Part shown: positions 33,918 to 42,900 of the stretch, one piece after another | Layout: each line of letters opens with the position of its first letter | Position numbering within the stretch: the stretch's first letter is position 1 | From: Antarcticimicrobium luteum | Lineage (GTDB): Bacteria; Pseudomonadota; Alphaproteobacteria; Rhodobacterales; Rhodobacteraceae | Reading direction: 5' to 3' | NCBI RefSeq assembly: GCF_004358185.1 | Contig: NZ_SMUV01000070.1 | Span: forward strand, 1-64,000 | Length of the DNA stretch: 64,000 bases | Notes under the pieces: generated by a model | What the model was told of the DNA's origin: nothing | Seen by the model: the letters and a program-made list of their open reading frames with translations, nothing else | Databases searched by the model: none | Program-made: the position numbers and the translations under genes

Positions 33918-35750
33918 CTATTCCGCCGCCTCGGTCCGCAGGAACCCGCCCGACTGCCGCGCCCAGAACTGGGCATAGAGCCCCTCGCGCGCCAAAAGCG
34001 CCTCGTGGGTGCCGCTTTCCACGATGCGCCCCGCGTCCAGCACGATGATCCGGTCCATCTCGGACAGGGTCGACAACCGGTGCGCGATGGCCAGAACCGT
34101 CTTGCCCTCCATCACCCGGTGCAGCGCGGTCTGAATCGCCGCCTCGACCTCTGAGTCCAATGCGCTGGTCGCCTCGTCCAGCACCAGAATCGGCGCGTCC
34201 TTGAGGATGGCCCGGGCCAGCGCGATGCGCTGCCGCTGCCCGCCGGACAGTTTCACGCCCCGCTCGCCCAGGTGCGCGTCATAGCCCTTGCGCCCCATGT
34301 GATCCTGAAGCTGGAGGGTGAAGTCATGCGCCTCGGCCTTCTCGGCGGCGCGCCTCACCTCGTCATCGCTGGCCTCGGGCCGGCCATAGCGGATGTTGTC
34401 CATGGCCGAGCGGTTGAACATCGCTGTTTCCTGCGTGACCATGCCGATCTGCCGGCGCAGGCTTTCCTGCGTCACGCTTTCGACCGGCTGGCCGTCGATG
34501 CGGATTTCCCCCGATTCCGGTTGGTAGAGCCTGAGCAGCAACGAGACCAAGGTCGATTTACCGGCCCCCGAGGCGCCGACGATGCCGAGTTTTTCGCCCG
34601 CGCCAATGGTCAGATCGACCTCAGACACACCGCCCACCGTCCGGCCATAGGCGAAAGTCACGTGATCGAAAACGATCTCGCCTTGCGGCACCCGCAACGC
34701 GGCGGCGCCCGGCGCATCCGTCAGACGCACCGGCGGGGTCAGCGTGCGCATACCGTCCTCGACCTCGCCCACGTCGGAATAGATCCCCATCAGCGCGAAA
34801 CTCACCCAGCCGGTCATCTGCGACAGCCGGATCGCCACCGCGCCGGCGGCGACGATATTGCCCTCGCTTGCCTGCCCCTGCTGCCACAGCAGCAGCGTCG
34901 CGCCGATCAGCAGAACCGGCAGCATCCCGGCCAGACACATCAGGCAGAACCGGAACAGCGCCGCCAGACGGCCAAAGCCCAGCGCCCGGTCGCGGAACCC
35001 CTGAAGCGCACCCAGCGCCGCGCGATCCTCATGCTCGGCATGGGCAAAGAGTTTCACCGTCTCGATGTTGGTGATGGTATCGACGATCTGCCCCGAGACC
35101 ACCGCCCGCGCCCCGGCCCGCCCCGCCGCGCGTTCGCGTACCCTTGGCAGGAACCAGCGGATCGTCAGCAGATAGGCGGCGAACCAGATCAGAAAGACCA
35201 GCGTCACGTGCCAGCTGATCGCGGTCATCAGCACCAGAGATCCGACAATCGAGGCCAGCGCGAAGGCCACCACGTTGATCGTCTCAACCGCCACGTTGGT
35301 GACCGCATTCGCCGCCTGCATCTGCTTTTGCGCGATGCGGCCGGCGAAATCATCGTCAAAGAACTGCACCGACTGGCCCAGGGTCCAGCGGTGCAGCCGG
35401 GCCAGCACCATCGGGTTGACGTTCGGCCCCACGGCGATGGAATTGGCCGCCGAGGAGAGACCGAACAGCACCGGCCGCACGACCAGGAAAAACCCGACCG
35501 CCGCGCCCAGTTTCACCATGTTCGCCGGATCGAACAGATTCTCCGGCCCGCCGCCCACCGCGGTATCCACCACCAGCCCGAGGATATAGGCGGTGCCCGC
35601 CTCCAGCCCGCCGGCGGCGCAGGACACGGCGGTGGCAAAGATCAGCACCGGCCAGGCGCCCTTGAGGCACCAGAACAGGAACGCCAGCAGCGTCTGCGGC
35701 GGCGGCCCCTCGGCGGGGCGAAAGGGGTCGATCCAGTGGCCGATCCTCAT
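33918..35750 (-). CDS. ABC exporter half-transporter, subunit 2
   Basis: This is a fused membrane/ATPase protein of 610 residues. The N-terminal part has about six transmembrane helices (from about 30 to 320). The nucleotide-binding domain has Walker A GASGAGKST (about 395-403), signature LSGGQRQR, Walker B ILVLDEATSALDS and an H-loop in AHRL. Both catalytic glutamate and signature are canonical, so this half is not degenerate. Its start overlaps the stop of the next gene at 35747 as ATGA, and the two probably form a heterodimeric exporter of lipid, drug or peptide; substrate unknown. Confidence 0.9.
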   Translation of the reverse strand: MRIGHWIDPFRPAEGPPPQTLLAFLFWCLKGAWPVLIFATAVSCAAGGLEAGTAYILGLVVDTAVGGGPENLFDPANMVKLGAAVGFFLVVRPVLFGLSSAANSIAVGPNVNPMVLARLHRWTLGQSVQFFDDDFAGRIAQKQMQAANAVTNVAVETINVVAFALASIVGSLVLMTAISWHVTLVFLIWFAAYLLTIRWFLPRVRERAAGRAGARAVVSGQIVDTITNIETVKLFAHAEHEDRAALGALQGFRDRALGFGRLAALFRFCLMCLAGMLPVLLIGATLLLWQQGQASEGNIVAAGAVAIRLSQMTGWVSFALMGIYSDVGEVEDGMRTLTPPVRLTDAPGAAALRVPQGEIVFDHVTFAYGRTVGGVSEVDLTIGAGEKLGIVGASGAGKSTLVSLLLRLYQPESGEIRIDGQPVESVTQESLRRQIGMVTQETAMFNRSAMDNIRYGRPEASDDEVRRAAEKAEAHDFTLQLQDHMGRKGYDAHLGERGVKLSGGQRQRIALARAILKDAPILVLDEATSALDSEVEAAIQTALHRVMEGKTVLAIAHRLSTLSEMDRIIVLDAGRIVESGTHEALLAREGLYAQFWARQSGGFLRTEAAE

Positions 35751-37585
35751 TCGCCCGCCTCCGGGTTCAGAAAGCCTCCCGATTGCCGCGCCCAGAACCG
35801 GGCATAGAGCCCGCCGCGCGCCAGCAGATCCTCATGCCGGCCCTGTTCGACGATGCGGCCCCGGTCCATCACCAGAATTCTGTCCATCTCGGCAATGGTA
35901 GAAAGCCTGTGCGCGATGGCAATGACCGTCTTGCCCTGCATCATGCCGTAAAGGGTGCGCTGGATCGCCGCCTCGACCTCGGAATCCAGCGCCGAGGTCG
36001 CCTCGTCCAGCAGCAGGATCGGCGCATCCTTGAGGATCACCCGCGCCAGCGTCACGCGCTGCCGCTGCCCACCCGACAGCTTGACGCCGCGTTCGCCCAC
36101 ATGGGCGTCGTAGCCGCGCCGCCCCTGCGGATCGGCAAGATCGAGGATGAACTCATGCGCCTCGGCCTGTCTGGCCGCGGCGATCATCGCCGCCTCGCTC
36201 GCGTCGGGACGGCCGTAAAGGATGTTGTCGCGCACCGAGCGATGCAGCAGCGCACTGTCCTGCTGGACCATACCGATCTGGCGGCGCAGGCTGTCCTGGG
36301 TGACGTCGCGGATGTCCTGCCCGTCGATCAGGATGCGGCCGGTCTCGACGTCGTAGAACCGCAAGAGCAGCTTCACCAGCGAGGATTTCCCGGCCCCGGA
36401 CCGGCCGATCAGCCCGATCTTTTCGCCCGGACGGATCGTCAGATCGACCCGGTCGAGCCCGCCCTGCCCGCGTCCGTAATGGTGCGAGACGCCCCTCAGC
36501 TCGATCCTGCCCTCTGTCAGATCCAGCTCTTTCGCGCCCGGCGCATCCACCAGGTCCAGCGGCTGGGCGATGGTCTCCATCCCCTCGGCCACCACGCCAA
36601 GCTGCCGGAAGAAGGTGGTCAGCGCCCACATGATCCAACCGGTCATCGCATTCAGCCGCAGGGTCAGCGCGGTCGCCGCCGCCACCGCGCCGACGCTCGC
36701 CTGTCCCACCATCCACAGCCAAATCGCCCAGCCGACGACAGCGACGATCAACAGCCCGTTCAGCGCGACCAGCGCGGCGTCCATGACGGTGAAAATCCGC
36801 ATCTCCGCCTGAAAGGTGCGGCGGGACTCCTCGATCGCCTCCTTCGCATAGTCCAGTTCTCGGTCGTGATGGGCGAACATCTTGACCGAATGGATATTGG
36901 AATAACTGTCGACCACCCGCCCGGTGATGGCCGAGCGCGCGTCCGAGGCCGCCTTGGACGCGGGCTCGACCCGCCGCACGGTCCAGCGGATCAACAGGCC
37001 ATAGAGCGCCAGCCATCCCAGCAGCGGCAGCAGCAGCCGCGCGTCGGCCACCATCAACAGCACACCGGCGCCGATGAAATAGGCGATGGAGAAGGAGATC
37101 GCGTCAAACACCTGAAAGATCACCTCGCCCGCCGCCGGCGGGGTCTGCATGATCCGGTTGGCGATGCGGCCGGCGAAATCGTTCTCGAACCAGCCGACCG
37201 ACTGGCGCAGCACATGTTTATGCGCGCGCCAGCGGATCAGCGTGCCGAAGTTGGGCAGGATCGCATTGTTCAGAAACAGCACATCCAGAAGCTGGATCGC
37301 CGGGCGCAGCAGCAGGATAAAGACCGCGACCGCGATCAGCTCCAGCCCGTGATCGGCCCAGACCTGCGCCGGGTTGCCGCCCAGCAGATCGACCACCCGG
37401 CCCATATAGTAGATCAGCCAGACCTCGATCGCCGCCACCGCGACCGACAGCAGCGCGGCCCAGACGAATACACGGCGGAACGGCTGCGTATAGATGCGTA
37501 GAAACGGCCAGAGCCGGGTGGGCGGGCGATCATCCTGGGTATAGGCACAATAGGGATCGACGAGATTTTCAAAGAAACGAAACAT
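35747..37585 (-). CDS. ABC exporter half-transporter, subunit 1
   Basis: The partner of the preceding gene, with 612 residues in the same order: six membrane helices (about 30-320) and an ATPase domain with GRSGAGKSS (about 397-405), LSGGQRQRVTLAR, ILLLDEATSALDS and AHRLST. The two halves share the same C-terminal WARQSGGFL motif, pointing to gene duplication. A ten-codon open frame and a GC hairpin lie between this gene and the CCA gene, and could regulate it. The ATG at 37585 follows CGGAGGGCTC with a weak spacing. Confidence 0.9.
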   Translation of the reverse strand: MFRFFENLVDPYCAYTQDDRPPTRLWPFLRIYTQPFRRVFVWAALLSVAVAAIEVWLIYYMGRVVDLLGGNPAQVWADHGLELIAVAVFILLLRPAIQLLDVLFLNNAILPNFGTLIRWRAHKHVLRQSVGWFENDFAGRIANRIMQTPPAAGEVIFQVFDAISFSIAYFIGAGVLLMVADARLLLPLLGWLALYGLLIRWTVRRVEPASKAASDARSAITGRVVDSYSNIHSVKMFAHHDRELDYAKEAIEESRRTFQAEMRIFTVMDAALVALNGLLIVAVVGWAIWLWMVGQASVGAVAAATALTLRLNAMTGWIMWALTTFFRQLGVVAEGMETIAQPLDLVDAPGAKELDLTEGRIELRGVSHHYGRGQGGLDRVDLTIRPGEKIGLIGRSGAGKSSLVKLLLRFYDVETGRILIDGQDIRDVTQDSLRRQIGMVQQDSALLHRSVRDNILYGRPDASEAAMIAAARQAEAHEFILDLADPQGRRGYDAHVGERGVKLSGGQRQRVTLARVILKDAPILLLDEATSALDSEVEAAIQRTLYGMMQGKTVIAIAHRLSTIAEMDRILVMDRGRIVEQGRHEDLLARGGLYARFWARQSGGFLNPEAGE

Positions 37586-37628
37586 GTCGGAGGGCTCCGA
37601 GAGAGCGAAAGGAATGCAGATGCAATAA

Positions 37629-37649
37629 GGGCGGCGCCGAACACCGCCC
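37629..37649 (-). terminator. Hairpin between leader frame and ABC gene
   Basis: GGGCGG (37649-37644 read leftward) pairs with CCGCCC (37634-37629), followed leftward by TTATTGCA, only a weak T-run. It could be an attenuator for the exporter operon. Confidence 0.35.
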
Positions 37650-37666
37650 GCACGGGGGCCGGTCGT

Positions 37667-37699
37667 TCAGCCGAGGCTGTTCCAGATCCCGTGGTACAT
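37667..37699 (-). CDS. Possible ten-codon leader peptide of the ABC pair
   Basis: GGAGGG stands at six to seven bases before an ATG at 37699; the frame is MYHGIWNSLG then TGA. A second ATG at 37705 would add MR but sits right beside the ribosome site. The small frame is followed by a GC-rich hairpin (37629-37649) and lies 82 bases before the exporter start. It has a single tryptophan, so no clear amino-acid sensing is visible. The placement suggests a leader, but chance cannot be excluded. Confidence 0.35.
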   Translation of the reverse strand: MYHGIWNSLG

Positions 37700-37782
37700 A
37701 CGCATCCCTCCAACAAGGTTTCGACAGGGTGGCTAGCCCATTGGCGCCGCTTTGTCACCCATTACATGCTTTTCGCATGCAT

Positions 37783-38952
37783 TTAATCGGCGCCGCTGTC
37801 ACCCGAAAGCAACGACGCCCGGCTCAGCGAAAAGCCGGAGGCGATCCAGGCCGCCTCGATCTGCGCCAGCCGCTTGCCCAGCGCCGCGCCCGCATAGTCC
37901 GGCATCAGATCGCGCGCCGTCACCGGGAACCGCGCCGCCGCGCCGCGGTCGATCTCGGCGGCCGCCGCCCCGGGCCAGGGCTGGTCCAGCCAGGCACAGC
38001 GCAGCAGCAGCGCATCGCGCCCCGCCGCCGGCCCGAGCCGATAGCCCAGCTCGGCCGCGCCCATCGCGCTCGCCGCCGCCTCGCGCAGCCGGTCCAGCCC
38101 CCGCGCCTGCGCCCGGCTCAGCCGCAGGGTTTCGGCCACATCGACCCCGCCCAGCGCCGCCAGCCGCCGCAGACCGTCCGGTGCGACCCCGGCCTGTCCC
38201 TCCAGATGCACCAGCACCGCCAGCGCCCGGTCGTCCGCCCCCGGCAGCACCTGCCCCAGCGCCCCGGTCGAGCGCATCGCCGCCACCGCGGGCGCCGGAT
38301 TCGGGGCGGACAGCAGTTTCAACAGCTCGCCCCCCACCCGCTCGCGCGACAGCGTGGAAAGCCCATCGAGATTATCGGCAATCGCCGCCAGCGCCTCGGG
38401 GTCGAACCCCAGATCGTCGCAGCCGTACCAGGCGTGAAAGCGGAAATAGCGCAAGCTGCGCAGATAATCCTCGCGGATGCGGTCGCGCGCCTCGCCGATA
38501 AAGCGGACCCGCCGCGCCCGCAGATCGGACAGGCCCCCAAGCGGGTCCAGCACGGTGCCGTCCGGGCGGGCATAAAGCGCGTTCATGGTGAAATCGCGCC
38601 GCGCCGCATCCTCGTTCACGCAGGTGGAATAGGCCACCACCGCGCGCCGCCCGTCGGTTTCCACATCCTTGCGGAAGGTGGTCACCTCATGCGGGATGCC
38701 GTCCTTGACCAGCGTCACGGTGCCATGATCGATCCCCGTCGGCACCGCCTTGATACCGGCCGCCTCTGCCAGCACGATCACCCGCTCGGGCACCGCGTCG
38801 GTCGAGATGTCGATGTCGCTGACCGGCACCCCCATCAGCGCGTTGCGTACGCAGCCGCCGACGAACAGCGCCTGCGCGCCCCCCGCCTCGAGCGCCGCAC
38901 AGACCGCCTGGGTCGCCGGGTCGGTCAGCCAGTTTTCCGTGATCCGGGTCAT
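37783..38952 (-). CDS. CCA tRNA nucleotidyltransferase
   Basis: The enzyme adds or repairs the 3' CCA end of tRNAs. The 389-residue protein has the class II head domain: GGCVRNALMG (about 32-41), DIDIST (about 46-51) and RRDFTMNALY (about 118-127), with RVRFIGEARDRIREDYLRSLR (neck). The long helical body and tail are typical of alphaproteobacteria. The start at 38952 (MTRITENWL) overlaps the Nudix stop as ATGA. It shares a leftward operon with the CoA-type Nudix gene and hslO. Confidence 0.9.
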   Translation of the reverse strand: MTRITENWLTDPATQAVCAALEAGGAQALFVGGCVRNALMGVPVSDIDISTDAVPERVIVLAEAAGIKAVPTGIDHGTVTLVKDGIPHEVTTFRKDVETDGRRAVVAYSTCVNEDAARRDFTMNALYARPDGTVLDPLGGLSDLRARRVRFIGEARDRIREDYLRSLRYFRFHAWYGCDDLGFDPEALAAIADNLDGLSTLSRERVGGELLKLLSAPNPAPAVAAMRSTGALGQVLPGADDRALAVLVHLEGQAGVAPDGLRRLAALGGVDVAETLRLSRAQARGLDRLREAAASAMGAAELGYRLGPAAGRDALLLRCAWLDQPWPGAAAAEIDRGAAARFPVTARDLMPDYAGAALGKRLAQIEAAWIASGFSLSRASLLSGDSGAD

Positions 38953-39545
38953 GCCTCCATCCGCGCCGCCAGCCCGCGCAGCATCCGCGCGGTCGCGCCC
39001 CAGATGTAATAGGGACCGAAGGGCACCGTAAAGTAATGCCGCCGCATCCCCCGCCAATAACGCGACTCGATCAGGTAATTTGCCCCGTCCAGCACATGCG
39101 CAAGCGGCACCGAGAACACCTCTTCGACCTCGCCGGTTTCCGGCACCGGTTCAAAGTTTTGCTCCAGCACCGCCAGCACCGGCGTCACCCGGAACCCGGT
39201 CACCGTCTCATGTTCCGGTAATTGCCCCAGAACCCGGGGCAAATCGCGCGGCAGACCGATCTCTTCCTCCGCCTCACGCAGGGCGGCGGCGGTCACATCG
39301 GCGTCGTCCTCTTCCTGCTTGCCGCCGGGAAAGGCGATCTGACCGGGGTGATGCTTCAGCGCCGAGGATCGCTTTGTCAGGATCAGCCGCGGCGTGCCGG
39401 TGGTCAGGGAGACCGGCACAAGCACCCCGGCCGGGCGCAGCCTGCGCCCTTCGGGCAGTTTGAAATCCGGGTTCAGGTCGAAATCCGACGACTCCGCCCC
39501 TGGCTGGGCCAGCGCCGCCCGCAACCTTTCGACCGGATCACGCAT
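38949..39545 (-). CDS. CoA-type Nudix pyrophosphohydrolase
   Basis: The family hydrolyses CoA to phosphopantetheine and 3',5'-ADP. The 198-residue protein has the CoA signature LTKRSSALKHHPGQIAFPGG (about 54-73) and the Nudix box GGKQEEDDADVT then AAALREAEEEIGL. The start at 39545 (MRDPVERLR) overlaps the end of hslO by eight bases. Overlaps on both sides indicate an operon. Confidence 0.88.
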   Translation of the reverse strand: MRDPVERLRAALAQPGAESSDFDLNPDFKLPEGRRLRPAGVLVPVSLTTGTPRLILTKRSSALKHHPGQIAFPGGKQEEDDADVTAAALREAEEEIGLPRDLPRVLGQLPEHETVTGFRVTPVLAVLEQNFEPVPETGEVEEVFSVPLAHVLDGANYLIESRYWRGMRRHYFTVPFGPYYIWGATARMLRGLAARMEA

Positions 39546-40524
39546 CGCCGCTCTGCTCGGCCTCGAAGCCGACGCTGGCCGGATCAAGCTCGTAATGCGC
39601 GCCGCAGAACTGACAGTCGGCGGTCACGATCCCCTCGTCCGTGGTCATCGTCCTGATGTCCTTGGCCGAATAGATCGACAGGCTCTGGCGCACGCGGTCC
39701 TCCGAGCAGGTGCAGCCAAAGCGCACCGCCTGGGCATCGAACACGCGCGGCTGCTCCTCGTGGAACAGGCGCACCAGCAGGTCGGTCGGCGTGACCACCG
39801 GCCCCACAAGCTCCATCTCCTCGACCGAATCGAGCAGGATGTTCACCCGGTTCCAGTTCTCGCCCTGCTCGCCGTCGACCAGATCAGCGGGGCGCAGAAT
39901 GTCGCCGCCGCCCGGCGCCGCGGCCGCAAAGGGCGAGGCCTTGGGCATATGCTGCAACATCACACCGCCGGCGCGCCAATGCTCGCTGCCGCCCCGTTCG
40001 GTGGATTTGCCAAAGTTCAGCTTGAACCGCGTCGGCAATTGTTCGGACTGGGCGAAATAGGCCTCGGCGCTGCGCCGCAGGGACTCTCCCGCCAGCGGCG
40101 TGATCCCCTGATAGGGCGCCATGCCCTTGCCCTGGTCGATCAGGATCGCAAAATACCCCTCGCCGATCTGCGCATAGGGATCCTGCCCGGACAGCCTGTC
40201 GGCGTCATAGCTGGCATAGGCGCGGATTCTGGCCGGCTCTCCCTCTTCGGTGGGGGCATAGTAATCGGTGGCAATCATCCGCACCGGGCCCTTGGACTGC
40301 ACCTGCAACGACAGCTTCCAGCGCAGCTTGACGGTCTGGCCGATCAGCGCGGTCAAGAGCGCCATCTCGGCCACCAGCGCCTCGACCTGGGGCGGGTAGT
40401 CGTGCTGTTTCAGAATCCCGTCCAACACGCCATCCAGCCTGGCCACGCGCCCGCGCATGTCCGATACATCAAGCTGGAAGGGCAGGACGGTATCGTCCCA
40501 CGCGAGTTTCGATCCGATGGTCAT
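39538..40524 (-). CDS. hslO: Redox-regulated chaperone Hsp33
   Basis: Hsp33 is a zinc-bound holdase activated by oxidation. The 328-residue protein has the C-terminal zinc center FGCTCSEDR (about 273-281) and ADCQFCG (about 307-313), that is CxC and CxxC. The N-terminal domain has the family signature ALIGQTVKLRWKLSLQ. The ATG at 40524 is followed by GSKLAWDD. It is the first gene of hslO-nudix-CCA and is divergent from the Nudix gene at 40603. Confidence 0.94.
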   Translation of the reverse strand: MTIGSKLAWDDTVLPFQLDVSDMRGRVARLDGVLDGILKQHDYPPQVEALVAEMALLTALIGQTVKLRWKLSLQVQSKGPVRMIATDYYAPTEEGEPARIRAYASYDADRLSGQDPYAQIGEGYFAILIDQGKGMAPYQGITPLAGESLRRSAEAYFAQSEQLPTRFKLNFGKSTERGGSEHWRAGGVMLQHMPKASPFAAAAPGGGDILRPADLVDGEQGENWNRVNILLDSVEEMELVGPVVTPTDLLVRLFHEEQPRVFDAQAVRFGCTCSEDRVRQSLSIYSAKDIRTMTTDEGIVTADCQFCGAHYELDPASVGFEAEQSGDA

Positions 40525-40602
40525 GGGGTTTCCTTATGCGCCACGGGTTGGCATACCTCGCGCAATATAGTCGGAACAGACCGCGATGAAAGGGGCAGCG
40601 GC

Positions 40603-41058
40603 ATGATCAGACGGTTCGGCACCCCGCCCGACACGCGGCAAAGCTATCGCCCCCGGCCCGGCGCCTATGCGTTGCTGCCCCGCGGCGGGCGCCTCCTGCT
40701 GACCCTGCAGGACAATCCCGGCCCCGACCTGCAACTGCCCGGCGGCGGCATCGACCCGGGCGAATCGCCCCTGACCGCGCTGCACCGCGAAGTGTTCGAG
40801 GAAACCGGCTGGCGCATCGCCGCGCCGCGCCGCGTCGGAACCTTTCGCCGCTATGCCTATATGCCGGAATACGATCTCTGGGCCGAAAAGATCTGCCTGA
40901 TCTACGTCGCGCGCCCGATCCGCCCGATGGGGCCGCCGACCGAGCCGGGCCATACCGCCCTGTGGCTGGACGCCGCCGAGGCGGCGGATCGGCTGGGCAA
41001 TGCGGGCGACCGCCATTTCGCGGCGCAACTGGCGCGGGGGATGCTGCGCGCGGGGTAA
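40603..41058 (+). CDS. Nudix hydrolase
   Basis: This 151-residue protein carries a complete Nudix box GGGIDPGESPLTALHREVFE then ETGW (about 46-69). The substrate cannot be told; the RAYALLPRGGRLLLTL start resembles ADP-ribose or dinucleotide polyphosphate-type hydrolases. AGGGG stands before the ATG at 40603. The open frame extends far upstream but only as a shadow of hslO. It is convergent with the phosphatase gene, with 17 bases between. Confidence 0.85.
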   Translation: MIRRFGTPPDTRQSYRPRPGAYALLPRGGRLLLTLQDNPGPDLQLPGGGIDPGESPLTALHREVFEETGWRIAAPRRVGTFRRYAYMPEYDLWAEKICLIYVARPIRPMGPPTEPGHTALWLDAAEAADRLGNAGDRHFAAQLARGMLRAG

Positions 41059-41075
41059 TTCCGAACCAGCCCCCC

Positions 41076-42335
41076 CTACGGCCCCCAATACTCGAACAGC
41101 GTGGCGGAAACATCGTCCTCCATCCCCTGCCCCGGCGCCATGATCTGCCGCAGCTGCCAGAACAGGTCGTCAAGAAACTCCTGCCCGGTCTGCCCCGCGT
41201 CGCAGGCCCGCACCAGCCGCAGCAACCCGTCGCTGTCCAGCATCCCGCCATTGGCCAGCCGGCATTCGGTGAACCCGTCGGAATAGAACAGCAGCCGGTC
41301 GCCCGGCTCCATCACCGTGTCGAACTGGGCATAGGTCAGATCCGGCAGCAGCCCGATCGGCACGCCGCCCGCGCCAAGAAACTCCGCACTGCCGTCCCGG
41401 CGCAGGATCAGCGGGTGCGGGTGGCCCGCCTGCACCATATCGACATGGCCGTTGCGCAGATCGGCGGTGCCGTAGACCATGGTGAAATACTCCTCCACCC
41501 CGGCGTCGGCGGTCACCCGGTCGTTCAAGAGCCGCGCAACCTCGGCCGGGGGGCGCAGCGCATAGAAACTCTCATGCCGCTTTTCCAATGCCATGTTCTG
41601 ATCGAAATAGGTGCTGGACAGATATCCGCCCAGCTTGGCCGTCATCATCGCCGAGGTGATGCCGTGGCCCGACACATCGATACAATAGAACCCGATCCGC
41701 GACCCGCCGGGCGAGAACATGCCGACCAGATCGCCGCCGATATGGCCGCAGGGCTTGAGCAGCAGGCTGACGCGCGAGGCGCCGAATTCCCGCGTCAGCT
41801 CGGGCACCAGCGATTGCTGGATCTTGCGCGCCTGGATCAGATCCTTGTCGATGGCGTCATGCGCCTTGCGCAGCTTGTCCAGCGTCTCGGAAATCACCCG
41901 GTTCTTTTCCGACAGCTGCCGCTGCATGCTGAGAATCCGCGCCCCGGCCGAAATCCGCGCCCTGAGTTCGTGGGAATTCACCGGCTTGGTCAGGAAATCG
42001 TCGGCGCCGGCGTCCAGCCCCTTGGCGATGTCGTTCTTGTCGCTCTTCGAGGTCAGCAGAATGAAATAGCCGTACCCGTCGGTCGGCAGGGCCCTGAACG
42101 CGCGGCAGAATTCCAGCCCGCTCATCCCCGGCATCATCCAGTCGCTCAGCACCAGGTCGGGCAGCGACTGGCGGCAGATATCCATCGCCTCCTCGCCGCT
42201 TTCCGCCTCGATCACCTCGACCCCCCATTTCCTGAGCGAGCTGATCAGAATGTGACGTTGCAACCGGCTGTCATCTACCACCAGAACCCTTTGGATCGCA
42301 CCGCTGGCGGATAGAATTTCACTTGTTACCGTCAT
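41076..42335 (-). CDS. Receiver-PP2C phosphatase (RsbU/SpoIIE type)
   Basis: This is a cytoplasmic signalling protein. Counting from the ATG at 42335 (MTVTSEIL), the N-terminal receiver domain has DD21-22, phospho-acceptor D65 and K117 (FLTKP). A coiled region (about 125-175, QRQLSEKNRVISETL) leads to a PP2C-type phosphatase domain with GGDLVGM, DVSGHG and a C-terminal DD (MEDDVSATLF). Such proteins dephosphorylate an anti-anti-sigma factor, but no STAS or kinase partner lies in the window. The start at 42335 has no strong ribosome site; an ATG ten codons upstream is an alternative. It is divergent from an Hpt gene, which would be its phospho-donor. Confidence 0.85.
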   Translation of the reverse strand: MTVTSEILSASGAIQRVLVVDDSRLQRHILISSLRKWGVEVIEAESGEEAMDICRQSLPDLVLSDWMMPGMSGLEFCRAFRALPTDGYGYFILLTSKSDKNDIAKGLDAGADDFLTKPVNSHELRARISAGARILSMQRQLSEKNRVISETLDKLRKAHDAIDKDLIQARKIQQSLVPELTREFGASRVSLLLKPCGHIGGDLVGMFSPGGSRIGFYCIDVSGHGITSAMMTAKLGGYLSSTYFDQNMALEKRHESFYALRPPAEVARLLNDRVTADAGVEEYFTMVYGTADLRNGHVDMVQAGHPHPLILRRDGSAEFLGAGGVPIGLLPDLTYAQFDTVMEPGDRLLFYSDGFTECRLANGGMLDSDGLLRLVRACDAGQTGQEFLDDLFWQLRQIMAPGQGMEDDVSATLFEYWGP

Positions 42336-42520
42336 GCCCCGAAGCGCCGCCCAGTCATTGCACATTCAACCGGGCCACCCGGCTTTTGTTACTATCGGAC
42401 CAAGCGATTAACAGGGCGTGAAACCCGGCCGCACCGCAACAAGAACACGGCTTAACCGCCTGTTTACACCCTGTGCCCTACCGTTTCCTCCGGATCGGGG
42501 GTCTTGAGAATGGGTGCGTC

Positions 42521-42853
42521 ATGATTTTATGGTCACGCGTGAACGAATTGCGCGAAGAGGTCGGGGCCGATGACTTCAAGGAGGTGATCGACCTCTTTCT
42601 CGACGAGGTCGAGGGGGTGATCGGCCCGCTGCGCGCGGATACCGACCGCAGCGAGCTTGAACAACAGCTCCACTTTCTCAAGGGCAGCGCGCTGAACCTC
42701 GGCTTTTCCGCCTTTTCCGATCTTTGCCAGGCCGGCGAACGCCTCTCGGCCGCGGGCGAGGCCGACAGCGTCGATCTCGCCGCCATCGTCGATGGCTACG
42801 ACCGATCCAGGGCCGCTTTTTTCGAGGGGCTGCGCGAACATATCGCCGCCTGA
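42521..42853 (+). CDS. Hpt domain protein
   Basis: This is a free-standing histidine phosphotransfer protein of 110 residues. H51 lies in HFLKGSALNLGF, the Hpt signature; the rest is helical. I place the start at the ATG at 42521 (MILWSRVNEL); an upstream in-frame codon has no ribosome site. It is divergent from the receiver-phosphatase with 185 bases between starts, so a relay to that receiver is the simplest reading. No kinase is present in the window. Confidence 0.85.
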   Translation: MILWSRVNELREEVGADDFKEVIDLFLDEVEGVIGPLRADTDRSELEQQLHFLKGSALNLGFSAFSDLCQAGERLSAAGEADSVDLAAIVDGYDRSRAAFFEGLREHIAA

Positions 42854-42900
42854 GCCGGCCGACTGAGTCCACCGCCCGAATCCACCGCCGGTCCGGGGGC

